NCBI GenBank assembly: GCA_905250075.1
Contig: CAJNOP010000014.1
Location: 2,071,691-2,135,690 of the forward strand
DNA from: Rotaria sp. Silwood1
Taxonomy: Eukaryota; Rotifera; Eurotatoria; Philodinida; Philodinidae
DNA length: 64,000 bases
Direction of reading: 5' to 3'
Under the pieces are notes generated by a model that saw only the letters and a program-made list of their open reading frames with translations, searched no databases and was not told where the DNA came from. The position numbers and the translations under genes are program-made. Shown in pieces: positions 14,201 through 24,864 of this stretch. Position 1 is the stretch's first letter. Each line of letters opens with the position of its first letter.

Positions 14201-17200
14201 AAAACTATGTTCTACATACGATAAGAAAAAAAAAACAAGAAATTTTATAGATGAATTTGTCTCTCCTCTGTTTTATCAATAAAATTTTCTTCATGTTGAT
14301 AATAATGAAAATAACATCGATATTTTCGTTTATAATTTTACGAAAAACACGATAAAAGATTTGAAAAAAAAAAATCTATTTTTATTTTTTCTTCTATGGC
14401 TATTCAAAGAAATTCAAGTGAAATTTTTGTATTTAAAAAGATAATAACAGTTATATAAATGCACATACACTCTATCACTGCATGTTTACAGATATTAGGA
14501 AAAAACATGTTTATTATGTCGTAGAAAAAAAAAGAAAAGAAAATCATTTACTTTGCCCAACAACAAGAATAATAAGTCTCCAGAGAAGAAGAAACAGTCC
14601 ATATAACACATATACACAAGCATATTTAATAGTAATAATGATACTAATTTTCACACGTGATGGGTCTTTTTTTTTGACATAATTGTTTCGAATTCTGTTT
14701 ATATAAGTCGAAAACACAAACAAAACAAGAAAGCAAGAACAAAAAAAGATCATATTTTTTATTAAATAAAAATGTGTAATTTATTTTTATTATTATTATT
14801 ATTAATATATTTCCACTATTCACATAGTTCATATATATGAAATTGAAAAAAACATAAATTCTTTTGTATATTACTAAACATCAGTCAATAGATGAATAAA
14901 TAACTATTTTAAATCAGATTTCTATCATTCTAAATACGAATAATTATTGTTCGTTCAATCGGTGAATGAACTTGTTAACTTGAAACTGTGAATGTATGTT
15001 TGTATGAAGATGTAGTGAGCTGAAGCGAGAAAATCCATTAGGATGATTGCCTTTGCCGATGTGAAGTTGAATGTCTCTTATTCTATTGCGTTCTGCATCC
15101 TTCCAAAATCGTTATAGTTAGAAAATAACTAGAGTTTCCTAGTTGTAAGCATGCAAGCCAACCGAACGGAAAGACCATTGCTATCTTCAGCCAATACACC
15201 ATCACTATTGCATCTGCTCTTTCTCTCTTCTGCGTCGTTCTAACTGTCTGTTTCTGTCTCTCTTCCCTTCACAAACACTCTTTGTCGTTCGTTCCGATGA
15301 CTAAAAAAGAATAGAGAAAGTAGGGAGTCTCGATTTATTGTTGTTGTTGTCGCTCGCTCGTTGTTGACGGTCGACGTCGATTTCCGGACTTATTCTCTTC
15401 ACTACTCCGTTTTCACTACGGCATTATCATCATCATCATCATCATCATCGCTGCCGTCATCATTACTTTCATGACGACGCTTACCGTCTACTTTGCTTTA
15501 TCACCAACGTCAGTTTCATCATCATCATCATCAGCGACATCAACAAAAATTCAACAATTTCAAATGATATCAAATCGTATAAAATCGACACCAATAGCAG
15601 TATCAAATGTAACATTACCTAGTCCATCATCATCATCATCATCATTTCCAACACCACCCGAAAGACAAATATTATCAAAAAGAAACAAAACATTCTTCGA
15701 AAGATTTGATCAAATACCATCGGCATCATTATCACAACAACAACAACAACAACTACAAAATGATTCGTCAAATCCATCAAGTGATCCACAACCACGTTTA
15801 CGTCGACGCTTTACTTTTCGTCGTAGTCTACGACAATCTATGCATAACAAAAAAGGGAGAGATATTGATGATGGAATAAGGTCGGTTTTTTTATTTCTTA
15901 ATACACGATTAGTTTTCTTCTTATACATTATCGACATGATCGATGAGTTCTCATCATAGAATCCATGAGCAAACTGTCAAATTTAACATATCTTTTTTTT
16001 TTCTATATGATTGTACGTATTGATGATGATTCAATACTATCCTATCGAATAACTAGTTTCTAAATGTATTTATATAAAGATTTTCTCAACAATGTGTTTG
16101 TTCTCTGCTAAATGTATATTTAGTTAGTTGACAACAAAGAAAAAGAAAATAACAGACAAAAAGCAGACTCGCATATGCTAGAAAATCCGTTAAATATTCT
16201 TCATTTTATTATTTAACACTTTTTTGTTATCATAAATATTTGATTTATTAATGAATAATAATAATAATAATTATAATTATAATAACAAAAATGTTTCATA
16301 TGATTTAAAACCTTGTTTACAAAAATATATAAAAATCTATGAAACTAAAAATATGTAAGATATATAAAAGCAGAACAAAAAGAAAATATGTTTGCAAGAT
16401 TTTTTTATGCATGAATGTATCTCATATTAAATCAATTATCAATAAAGCAAATGGTATATGTTAGAAAGCAAATGAGAAGATAGAGTTATAATAATCAAAA
16501 AATTTCCCTCAAGGAAAGGGTTTTCATTAGTGTGAATATTTCTCATAACCATAGGGACTGTTTTCGTATTAAAAAACTCAATTTATCCGGAAAATATATA
16601 TTGTTGAAAGAAAATCGATACTTCTTCTTTTTATTTTTGTTTCAGTTCAATGGAACGAAGAAGAAAATATCAAACTACCTACTCCCTTTTATTGCTCTCT
16701 TGTTAACCCTCCTCCGCCCCTTCCCTCCCGCATTTCCGTAAGAAAAGTCAACGAACTCTATTTTTAGTATAAAAATTCTGGATAATTAAATCTGATAATC
16801 TATAGAATACTTTTCAAGAAAAAGAAAAAAAAAAATTCTTCTCATTCTAATGATTGAACGACATTGAATTCATTTGAGAGGAAGACACATATACTGAAGT
16901 GTAGATGGATAGTTTATTCTAACTAGCAATAATACTGCTAAAACAAAACAATACGGAAATTCAAGTTAAGCACTATTCTATACAATGATATTAGATAATT
17001 GACGCTTTTTTTTATATGCACTTTAATGACGATATAATTATGTCTCTACACGCGAAAGACAAACGAAGCGTGACTGTGTAGATGTATATATTTCTGTTTA
17101 ATCACATTTTTTTCTCTAATTTGTATTCGTCGTTATCGTCGTTAGCACCTTCTCCTATCATCATCGACACGTTTTGTGGATCAAGTGGGAGCGACACGTG

Positions 17201-20200
17201 TACACATACGTATAGTTACATGCAGATATAGACATTTCATCTTATCTTCAGAGAGATGACTATGAAGCATCTTATCGCTACTTGAAAAAAAAATGCCCGA
17301 AGTGCAGTTGAGTGATGCCATGTGGTAGTGGTGTGAGTGAGAAAAGAAAATGTTTATATCTTTCTTAATATTATTATGTTAAGAAAATGACAATAGAATC
17401 AGTTTTACTTAAACCAAAAAAAAAAAAAAAACATTTTTTGTTTTTATTATTCTATTTTAGTTTCGATGTGGATGGTTCATCCTCACCACGTGGTATTCTC
17501 AATTCTCATCATAATATATCAACATCATCACATTATCATCAACATGGTATACCAAATGCAATTAATAAAACAACAACAACAGCAGCAGCAGCAGCAAACA
17601 GTAGTAGTGGAATGCATCGACGCGAATCATTTTTATATAAGTGTGACAGTGATAATGATCTTTCACCGAAATGTATCTCGCGTAATCCGTCCATCGGATC
17701 AGAACTGTAAGTAGTTCAAATATATTGAATCGATAAATAGAAGAAACAAGAACGAAAGAAAGAGTATCATTTTCTTTTCTTCGTCGCCCACATTTTTGTT
17801 TTCTTTTTCTTTCTTCATTTCTTTGCGATCGTTTCTTTCGTCGACCTCTCTCTCTTTCTTTCTATCTCTTTTGTTGCCAACTGTACCCTGGTAATGTTAG
17901 AGCACGCGTTTTTGTCTGACTGTCTGTCGGCTACCTACCACGCACCGAAAATATGCCGCGCAGTCGATGAATAAGAATGAGTATGAATGGTTGATCAATA
18001 GACACAAGAGAACATATAGTATGGAGCGTGTCAAAAGCGCTTTTAAAAAACCAATTTTAAGGCTTGGTTCTAAATTATCGACCAAGTAAGCATTATAATT
18101 ATATAATATGTTTATATTTATACTTATATTTATATTTATATTTACATTTCAAACATCTTAGCCTTTATCTTTCTTCTTCTTCTTCTTCTTTTTTCTTTTC
18201 ATATCACATTGTTAGGCTGTTTTATAATCTATCCTTCTTCGTTCTTTCTTCTTTTTTTTCTTTTATTCGCTATATACGTCCGGTGCCAGAGCTTTGCTCG
18301 TGCATTGTAGTCAGACTTAGTTTCATTTGCGTTTTTGACAGAACAACGTTAGACACAAATTTGTTTCTTATCTTATGCTCACTCTTTGTAGAACCTCCTT
18401 GTCGCCTTCTATCCCTCCTTCCCTTCTTTTTCTTTGTTACTCAACTCATCCACACCAATCAGTAACTACAAAGTAGTAGCAAACAAAAAATGAGAAAACA
18501 GAAATAGAACTATTAATAGCAATAGAAACATCAGACGTCATCTATTATGCGACCACGAAGTCAGACAGACTTTGACACTCGACAATGTTTAGTTCCATTA
18601 GCAACTTGTTTATTACCTTGCCAAAATGAATTTACTTTTGATCATCAACCAACTTATCATGTTTCGTGGATGAAAAGGTATTAGTTTCACTTTTTACTCG
18701 TTTTTACTTTTTTTTCTTTTTTGCGTTTGTTTATAATTATTTTCATTTGTCCTATTTTGGATAATTCAATCTATTTACTTTTACTTTTTTTCTATTATAG
18801 TGTGAAAAAAAGGAAAATTTTAATCCATCATTAGTTAATCTAATTAAATATTCCATGAGTTTTAATTATTCTCGATTTAATTACGTCGCAAAGAATTGTA
18901 TAAATTAGAAAACTATTAATAAAAACTAGACAGAGAAAACAAATGAATAAACAATGTGAAATACAACTGTGTCTGGAAAGAAAAAGATGGACGTAACCCG
19001 TAATGAGAGTCAAAAGTTTAAGTTGAAGACTGTCATTAATACGCGTCAGAACAATAAAAGCTAAACAAATTACTAGAAAAAAACAGATGTCCAACGAAAA
19101 ACTAGGTAGTAGTGATATTTTGATTAAGAATCTTATTGTCTAACATTATTTATTTTCTCACATATTATCATCTTGTCCACGTTGTCGTGATTTTCCTAAC
19201 TATAGGAAATAAAAATGCTTTTTTTTTCCTGTTAACAACAAAAAAAAGGATCTAACTAACTGATGTCATTTTTCTTTTTTTTTTTTTTTTTTCTTCAGTC
19301 AAGCTTTGTAGTCGAGAAGAAAAAGATGACAACGACAATTCTAAGTAGAATGATGACATGTCACGTCTTTGTTGTTGTGAAGATATGTCGTCAATTCTAT
19401 GTCAGCCCTTCATTTCGCACTTATTTCTCTATATTTCTATTCACATTCGAATCTCTCTTAATTGTGTTTTCTCTCTACATGACAAAGGAGATGCATAGTG
19501 GTAGAAATAGTTTCATTACTAAACAATTTGGGAATTAGATCAATGTATAATCCGCTTAGTATTATTAAGAAAGAGACAATAAAATTGAATTTTTTTGCAT
19601 GAGACATATTTTATGTTATAGGCATCAGGATGATATGATCGTTACTCCATTTGCTCAGCTTCTTGCCAGTCTTAAAAATGTACGAAAAAATTTTGTTGAT
19701 CTTACTCATATACCCCCAGAAAGGTAAAGTATTAATTTGAAATTAGTGTTTTTTAATCTACTTAATCAATTAATAAAATAGAGCGAAGAGAACAAGTCAA
19801 CTCAATAGTGCTCAAACACCTGTACCTAATTTTAATAAAACGATAACCACAGCATCAGGTATAAAGATATATTCTTTTTGTTTTTTTTTTGAATTTTTTT
19901 TTTCTTTTTATTATTATGTAATAGATGATAGTGCATTATCACAAGCTATATCTACATTAGAAGAGCTTGATTGGTGTTTAGAACAATTAGAAACGATGCA
20001 AACACATAAATCTGTTTCTGATTTAGCCTCGCTCAAAGTATTATTAAGAAATTTCTTTATTTTTTAAATATAAACATCATTGATTATTTCTTTTTCTCTT
20101 TGTGTTAATCTTTAGTTTAAGCGTATGCTCAATAAAGAATTATCCCATTTTGCTGAAAATAATAAATCCGGAGCACAAATTAGTGATTATTTATATTCAA

Positions 20201-21904
20201 CTTATACAGGTAAATTAAATCTTTTATTCATTATTACAAAAAACAACAATTATATATTTGTGCTCTATTATAGACAAAAAAGAACCTGATGTTGATTTAT
20301 CTCGTGGTTTACAACTAGATGAATTGACAACAGTTCCAACAACAAAAGCACTTGATGCATCAATATCATCAGCTACATTAATGGGTCAAATAGCTGGTAT
20401 ACATACAACGCCATTAGCAGTAACAAGTCCAATACCTGAATTAGGTGTTGATACACCACATGCTGATGAGTTACGTTTATTACTCAATCATATTAATGAT
20501 TGGGGTTTAGATACATTTCATATTGAAGATTTAAGTGGACAACGACCATTAACAGTAATAACATATCGAATATTTCAAGAACGTTCACTTTTAAGAACAT
20601 ATGGTATTGAACCGCATACATTAATATCGTATTTACTCACACTTGAAGATCATTATCAAGTAGTACCATATCATAATAAAGCTCACGGAGCTGATGTTTG
20701 TCAATCAATGCATGTATTGCTCAATGCTTCCGCACTTGATGTAAGAAGAAAAAGAAAATCTTTTTTTTTTTTTTGGTTTTTACAAAATCTTTTTTTTGTT
20801 TTAATTAACTATAGGGTGTATTTACTGAATTAGAAATTATGTCAGCAATATTTGCAGCGGCAGTACATGATGTTGATCATCCCGGTGTAACGAATCAATT
20901 TTTAATAAATACAAGTAGAAAATCAATTTTTCAAAAAAAATTTCATAAATATTGTATATGATTTTCTATCTTAATCTTTCATTTTAGAAAGTGATTTAGC
21001 CTTAATGTATAATGATGAAAGTGTCCTTGAAAATCATCACTTAGCTGTTGCCTTTAAATTATTACAAGCTACTGAAAGAAATATATTTTCACATTTAACA
21101 GCTAAACAAATAAAAACTCTACGCAAAATGGTTATTGATATGGTTTTAGCAACAGATATGTCGAAACATATGCAGTTATTAGCCGATTTAAAAACAATGG
21201 TTGAATCAAAAAAAGTTACAGGAAATAATATAATTATGCTTGAATCATATGATGATAGAATTCAAGTACTTCAAAATATGATTCATTGTGCTGATTTATC
21301 AAATCCAACTAAACCATTAGATATTTATATAAAATGGACTGATCGTATAATGGAAGAATTTTGGAGGCAAGGTGATAAAGAACGTGATCTTGGATTAGAA
21401 ATTTCACCTATGTGTGATAAACGTGTAGCTAGTGTTGAAAAACATCAAGTTGGTTTTATTGAATTTATTGTACATCCATTATGGGAAACATGGGCTGATT
21501 TAGTTTATCCCGATGCAAGTGCTATTTTAGAAACATTAGAACAAAATCGAGATTGGTACCAAGCTCGTCTTTCGCCTCCTTCATCATCATCTACAACAAC
21601 AAATCTATCGAATTCCTCTCCTTCACATTCAGCACCAATGATAACGACAACAACATTATCATCAAATGAAGAAGATTCATTACAACCTATATCATCATCA
21701 CCATCATTGTTAACTCCGATGTCAGTTGATGCCGTAATATCAACTCCAGTAAATACGATGTCAACCGGTGATCAACTCATTCCCACATCTGCTGCTGTTT
21801 TATCTTCAACTTCATCACCAATTACTCGAACAGCAACATCGACAACTGCCAGTGGTGGTAGTGCTGGTGAATTTCAAATGACGGTGACACCAGCCACATC
21901 CTGA
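4728..21904 (+). CDS. PDE4: cAMP-specific 3',5'-cyclic phosphodiesterase, PDE4/dunce family (whole locus)
   Basis: Hydrolyses cAMP to AMP. Shared exons by GT-AG phase: 17461-17706, 19622-19723, 19782-19858, 19925-20037, 20116-20209, 20274-20740, 20815-20914, 20988-21904 (705 shared residues including the split codon). UCR1 carries the PKA site RRESFLY and the segment [16 protein letters not shown]2 carries [13 protein letters not shown]. The catalytic domain has the metal-binding motifs YHNKAH and HDVDHPG, then [15 protein letters not shown] and the Q-pocket region [19 protein letters not shown]. The long Ser/Thr-rich tail ends EFQMTVT, echoing the FQF docking motif of vertebrate PDE4. Six upstream exons and one internal exon supply alternative N-termini (listed separately). 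Predicted isoforms run from about 666 to 868 residues. A poly(A) signal AATAAA is at 22135-22140. Confidence 0.95.
5219..8431. other. PDE4 intron between first exons 1a and 1b
   Basis: 3.2 kb, AT-rich. Open frames at 5929-6147, 6447-7042 and 6995-7201 lack domains and do not end at a phase-2 donor. Purine-rich runs (A/G tracts around 8110-8310) precede exon 1b and may lie in its promoter or 5' UTR. No clear repeat was noted. Confidence 0.45.
8432..8487 (+). CDS. PDE4: PDE4 alternative first exon 1b (short)
   Basis: Begins ATGGCCGCT and encodes 18 residues, very basic ([13 protein letters not shown]), before donor GTATTT at 8488. The exon is 56 nt, so it ends in phase 2, compatible with the shared UCR1 exon. 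A short basic N-terminus could act in membrane or partner targeting, as in mammalian PDE4 isoforms (inference). The support is only phase, the ATG context and the position among other first exons. Confidence 0.5.
8488..10336. other. PDE4 intron and putative promoter of exon 1c
   Basis: AT-rich to about 9950. From there to 10330 the sequence is richer in CG dinucleotides and CT runs. A TATAAA at 10013-10018 lies about 320 bp upstream of the exon 1c ATG and is a candidate core promoter element. The open frame at 10073-10294 is probably 5' UTR or chance. Confidence 0.4.
10013..10018 (+). promoter_or_regulatory. Candidate TATA box for PDE4 exon 1c
   Basis: TATAAA sits within a locally GC-richer block upstream of exon 1c. 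The distance to the ATG leaves room for a roughly 290-nt 5' UTR. In an AT-rich genome this hexamer is frequent by chance, so the compositional context is the main support. Confidence 0.25.
10337..10518 (+). CDS. PDE4: PDE4 alternative first exon 1c with an RRHSW site
   Basis: Encodes 60 residues and ends at donor GTGAGA (10519) in phase 2, joining the shared exon at 17461. It carries [17 protein letters not shown], whose RRHS is a PKA consensus. Human PDE4D3 has FRRHSW at the equivalent place just before the shared F-D-V-D segment, where PKA phosphorylation is known to matter. This makes 1c the likely functional counterpart of a D3-type long isoform, about 765 residues. Confidence 0.75.
10795..10880 (+). 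CDS. PDE4: PDE4 alternative first exon 1d with an RRHSI site
   Basis: Encodes 28 residues starting MNFYRHFLG, containing [10 protein letters not shown] and ending at donor GTGAGC (10881) in phase 2. It lies only 276 bp after exon 1c and shares the pattern RHFL..P..NxERRHS with it, which points to a tandem exon duplication followed by divergence. Joining to 17461 gives a protein of about 733 residues. Confidence 0.7.
10881..13483. other. PDE4 intron between exons 1d and 1e
   Basis: AT-rich up to about 12.8 kb, with a short TA/TG microsatellite at 12757-12778. From about 12.85 to 13.48 kb the composition changes to CG-richer sequence with TCGT repeats, typical of the promoter-proximal blocks in front of other first exons in this locus. 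Minus-strand frames across 12869-13536 are shadows of this biased composition. Confidence 0.4.
13907..14115 (+). CDS. PDE4: PDE4 alternative first exon 1e
   Basis: From ATG 13907 it encodes 69 residues ([11 protein letters not shown]..., with RRQSSTT and LRRRTNGG basic-Ser sites) and ends in phase 2 at donor GTAAAT (14116). The same frame is open without an ATG back to a TAG at 13481. That upstream part is Ser/Arg-rich with R-R-N-S and R-Q-S sites and looks coding, so the true start may lie in an unseen exon or be non-AUG. Position and phase support membership of the PDE4 first-exon set. Confidence 0.6.
14116..15470. other. PDE4 intron between exons 1e and 1f
   Basis: AT-rich until about 15.0 kb. 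It then becomes CG- and TCT-richer, with a TCA/ATC trinucleotide run at 15425-15450, forming a promoter-like block before exon 1f. No open frame with domain content. Confidence 0.4.
15471..15880 (+). CDS. PDE4: PDE4 alternative first exon 1f
   Basis: Encodes 136 residues, Ser-rich with a Q7 run, then [16 protein letters not shown] close to the end. Vertebrate long PDE4 forms (B1, D5 types) carry Q-R-R-F-T-V shortly before F-D-V-D, so this exon looks like the counterpart of those. It ends in phase 2 at a weak donor GTCGGT (15881), predicting an 841-residue isoform. The frame is open upstream to 15321 without another ATG. Confidence 0.65.
15881..17460. other. PDE4 intron before the shared UCR1 exon
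   Basis: AT-rich; the frame at 16532-16741 has no domain. The block around 17.1-17.35 kb is slightly CG-richer. The acceptor TATTTTAG ends at 17460, preceded by a long A-run and a T-rich tract. Confidence 0.45.
17461..17706 (+). CDS. PDE4: PDE4 shared exon: N-terminal half of UCR1
   Basis: Reads F-D-V-D-G, then a variable linker with a CAG/CAA-derived T and A run, then [19 protein letters not shown] and a R-N-P-S-I-G-S-E-L end. This is the UCR1 start of PDE4 with the PKA site (Ser in RRES) that activates long forms in mammals. The exon is 246 nt, phase 2 to phase 2, so it can be skipped without a frame change. Donor is GTAAGT. Confidence 0.95.
17707..18546. other. PDE4 intron and likely promoter region of internal exon 1g
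   Basis: Contains a CT-rich stretch (17760-17880), a period-6 TTTATA-like microsatellite at about 18108-18150 and TTC repeats at 18172-18190. The frame at 18064-18465 is a product of these simple repeats. Exon 1g starts directly after this region. Confidence 0.4.
18547..18677 (+). CDS. PDE4: PDE4 internal alternative first exon 1g
   Basis: ATG-started exon of 43 residues ([13 protein letters not shown]..., ending V-S-W-M-K) with donor GTATTA at 18678 in phase 2. It therefore splices in frame to 19622 ([11 protein letters not shown]). This isoform would lack the FDVD segment and the RRESF PKA site but keep the second half of UCR1, all of UCR2 and the catalytic domain (about 666 residues). The phase match is strong evidence; the product would be a partly deregulated form (inference). 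Confidence 0.6.
19622..20209 (+). CDS. PDE4: PDE4 shared exons: rest of UCR1, linker and UCR2
   Basis: Four exons (19622-19723, 19782-19858, 19925-20037, 20116-20209) separated by introns of 58-78 bp. They encode [19 protein letters not shown], a linker, then [20 protein letters not shown] and [19 protein letters not shown]. All are close to vertebrate UCR1/UCR2 in order and spacing. UCR2 folds over the active site in PDE4, and UCR1 binds UCR2 and is the target of PKA. Confidence 0.95.
20274..21904 (+). CDS. PDE4: PDE4 shared exons: catalytic domain and C-terminal tail
   Basis: Three exons (20274-20740, 20815-20914, 20988-21904). The catalytic core is collinear with PDE4: [88 protein letters not shown] and ISPMCDK. 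After W-Y-Q comes L-S-P-P, a possible ERK site, then about 110 Ser/Thr-rich residues. The acidic tail of vertebrate PDE4 is absent; the protein ends shortly after FQMTVT. Confidence 0.95.
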
Positions 21905-24864
21905 GATCGATTCAAGTCGTTTTCTTTTTTCCCTTGTTCATCCTCCTTTTCTTTCTTTTTTAAATCCTGAATCAAAATCTCTTGTCTTTTCTTTTTTTTC
22001 TTCTTCAGTGTAATGCGATCTATACGCATTGTATTCTATTTGTTTCTTTTTATTTCTGATTTGTTCTTTTCTGTTCATTTTTTGCTCTTTTTTTTGTTCG
22101 GTGTTTGAGCCGACTTCTTCTTTTTCTCGACTCGAATAAAAAACAAAACAAAACATAAATGACACGATATCAGGTAGGTTTAAATAATCTTCAAATCAAT
22201 AATTTTTTTAACTCCAACTTTCTTGAATATTTATCATACATAACAAAAATCACAAATGGAAATGATTCTAGTTGACTTCAAATTTTTGTAACAGTAAATA
22301 ATAATAACATCCAGGACTTCTCTTCTTTTGTTCAGAATGTTACAAAAAAATTCCGATAATTGTTTTGACGTAAAATGTAGATAATGAAGATAAATTCTTG
22401 AGATTTAGTTGGAATGTATATAGAATATACAATAATTATAGGCTTCGTGTAAGTAAACGTTGTAACTAGGTAATAGCAACTTATTACGTTACAATTTCGA
22501 TAAAGAAAAAAATTTTATCGACATCATTTCACATTGACTAAATCAAATGATTATCGAGTGATTGACGGTATTAATATGAAGGTGTTTTATTTATAGTTAG
22601 TTTGACATTGAATACATATGAATATAGAATAAATTACGTAGAAAACTCAAGCAAGTTTTTTTGTTGTTAATATTTTATATGATTATCGCTTTATTCTGAT
22701 GAAATAAAAATCTGTAACTAATGAAAGAGAGATCCATAGAATCCTATATATTTGGATTTTAACAAAAAATTAGAACAACTCTCATAATATATATTGTATC
22801 CGAGATGTTTTACATTTGTTTTCTGTAAATCTCGGTATTCATGTTGACATGGCATGCAAAAATAAAAATGAAGATAAATGAAAGGAAAACAATGACAAAA
22901 GCAAGCATATCAAAATGTAGAATGTCTCCTCTGGATTCTTGTTTTCTTCTAGTACAGTCCAAATATGTTATATACTGAAAAATATTGTTCCGAATATTTG
23001 AGTATAAACAATATATCTAGAAACATATCATCATGTCAATAGTGCTCGAAAGTCGCAAGTTACTATCTTACGACTGTATCTACTACTATTCTTATGATGT
23101 TTATCTGATATATTCTTCTTTAAGATTAGCTTTACTAGTAGAATTGATATTGGAATGATAAATAGATAATATAGCGAAACGTGATACTTAAAAATCTAGT
23201 TAGATGCAGTCTTTGTTTGACTTTGTGTTAGTCTGAGTCTTGTAAGAATTTAACTTATCTATATATGAAGTATTTTTCTTATCGAAGTATAGTTTAAATG
23301 TTCTTTAAATCAGAGAATAATTTTTGAGTGATCTCTGTCATTACTTATTGACTTTCAAAAGTGTTTATTTCATTTCAGCAACGAATGACATAGATCGACG
23401 ATTGATATACATATGAGATCTCGTCTCCCTCTCTCTCTCTCTCATTCGCCTCTTGTTTTTTAAAGAAAAAAAAAATTAAAGAAAATCCAAAATGCGACGG
23501 TAACATTATTATAGACAAGTGAATATGATTTGAAAGAGCAAATCAAATTGTATTTAAAATATGCAAAAACTAAGGTGGAGTACGACTTATAAAAAAGGTT
23601 AATCGAATGTAGACAACATTACCTAATTGCAACAGCAATAAAAAAATGATTGCTATCAAATTTATGTCACTAGAACAACAAAAAGTAAAATAAAACAGAA
23701 GCTTTGTACTTTCTTGTTATGAGTACATGTGTATCCTTGTGAATAGTTAAACAATGTTCGTGCAGAACATTTTCATAAAAAATTGGCTAAATATTGTCTT
23801 TATCTGAATTTCCTCTTGCTGTTGCAATTATACATTGTTGTATGCAATCGATTAACTTTTCCTCTGGAAACCATGCTTCACATCCATTTTCTCTGTTTTA
23901 AACGAATATAAATCATGAAAGAATTTTCTCTTGATAGAGTTTGATCAGTAAATGATGAAAGCTCTGAAAACATCACAAATATTGAGACTTGAAAACATAA
24001 TATTTTGTATGAGATGGAAACGATAGAAAACAGTTACTATTACGATAAATTGTTAAAACTAAAAGATGTGACACACTTGAAAAAAGGCAAAGATATTCTT
24101 TATGTTACAGTCACCTTTTAGTTTCTTCTAGTTTTGTGAAGCATGACCTCTAAACAGCGTATTGAATTATAGAGATAAAAATGTGAACCTCTCTCTCGAA
24201 AAGAGAGTGCGCTTTCGAAAATTTTAGACCAGATGAGCTCTAACCGTGGTAAACTTTGACATACGATCATAGATCGTAATGTGAATTATTTTCTTATTGC
24301 AGTTTTGGAAGATTAAGTAAAAAGACATTGAAGAAATGTGTTGCAAAAATAGCTAAAATGAAACAATATTCCTGTGACTATAAACAGTAGCTACATCATG
24401 TTTTACATTTTAATCCTGCACGTATTGCGCTAACAGCTTCATTCTTCCAAGTGGAAGAGGCGAAACATAGAGATAAGAGCATAAGTGAGTGCTTGAGTAA
24501 TATCACATATCACATATGCATATCAATATTGTTCGTGACTGAAATAAAATAAATATTTATGTACGTATACACATAAGAGGAAGAGAAATTATAATGATGT
24601 ATTATTGTGTATAGTATTTTTATTTTATTAAAAAACATATCCGACTAGTTTAATTAAGTAATGTAAACTTTCTGTTTTCTTTTCTTTGTAATACAGTCTA
24701 TGTCTCTTCACAATTACCTTTAGGAAAAAGATGGCGGAGTAGAATAAATGATATTTTTTTGTTAACTTGTGACTGGATAATCAAAGAAGAAAATGACTCA
24801 TATGAATGAGTCATGCGATTGATCTTTCCAACTTCAGACGACTGGCTGATATTCACTTCTCAAG
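21905..24864. other. PDE4 3' UTR and intergenic region
   Basis: A T-rich 3' UTR follows the stop, with AATAAA at 22135-22140. The rest (about 2.7 kb) is AT-rich with a short CT microsatellite near 23430-23445 and no recognisable gene. The last 30 bp hold two AG acceptor-like sites before the METTL13 ATG. Confidence 0.45.

Noticed and set aside
18064-18465. 133-codon frame rich in Y, L, S and F
   Set aside because: It is the translation of TTTATA and TTC simple repeats in an intron.
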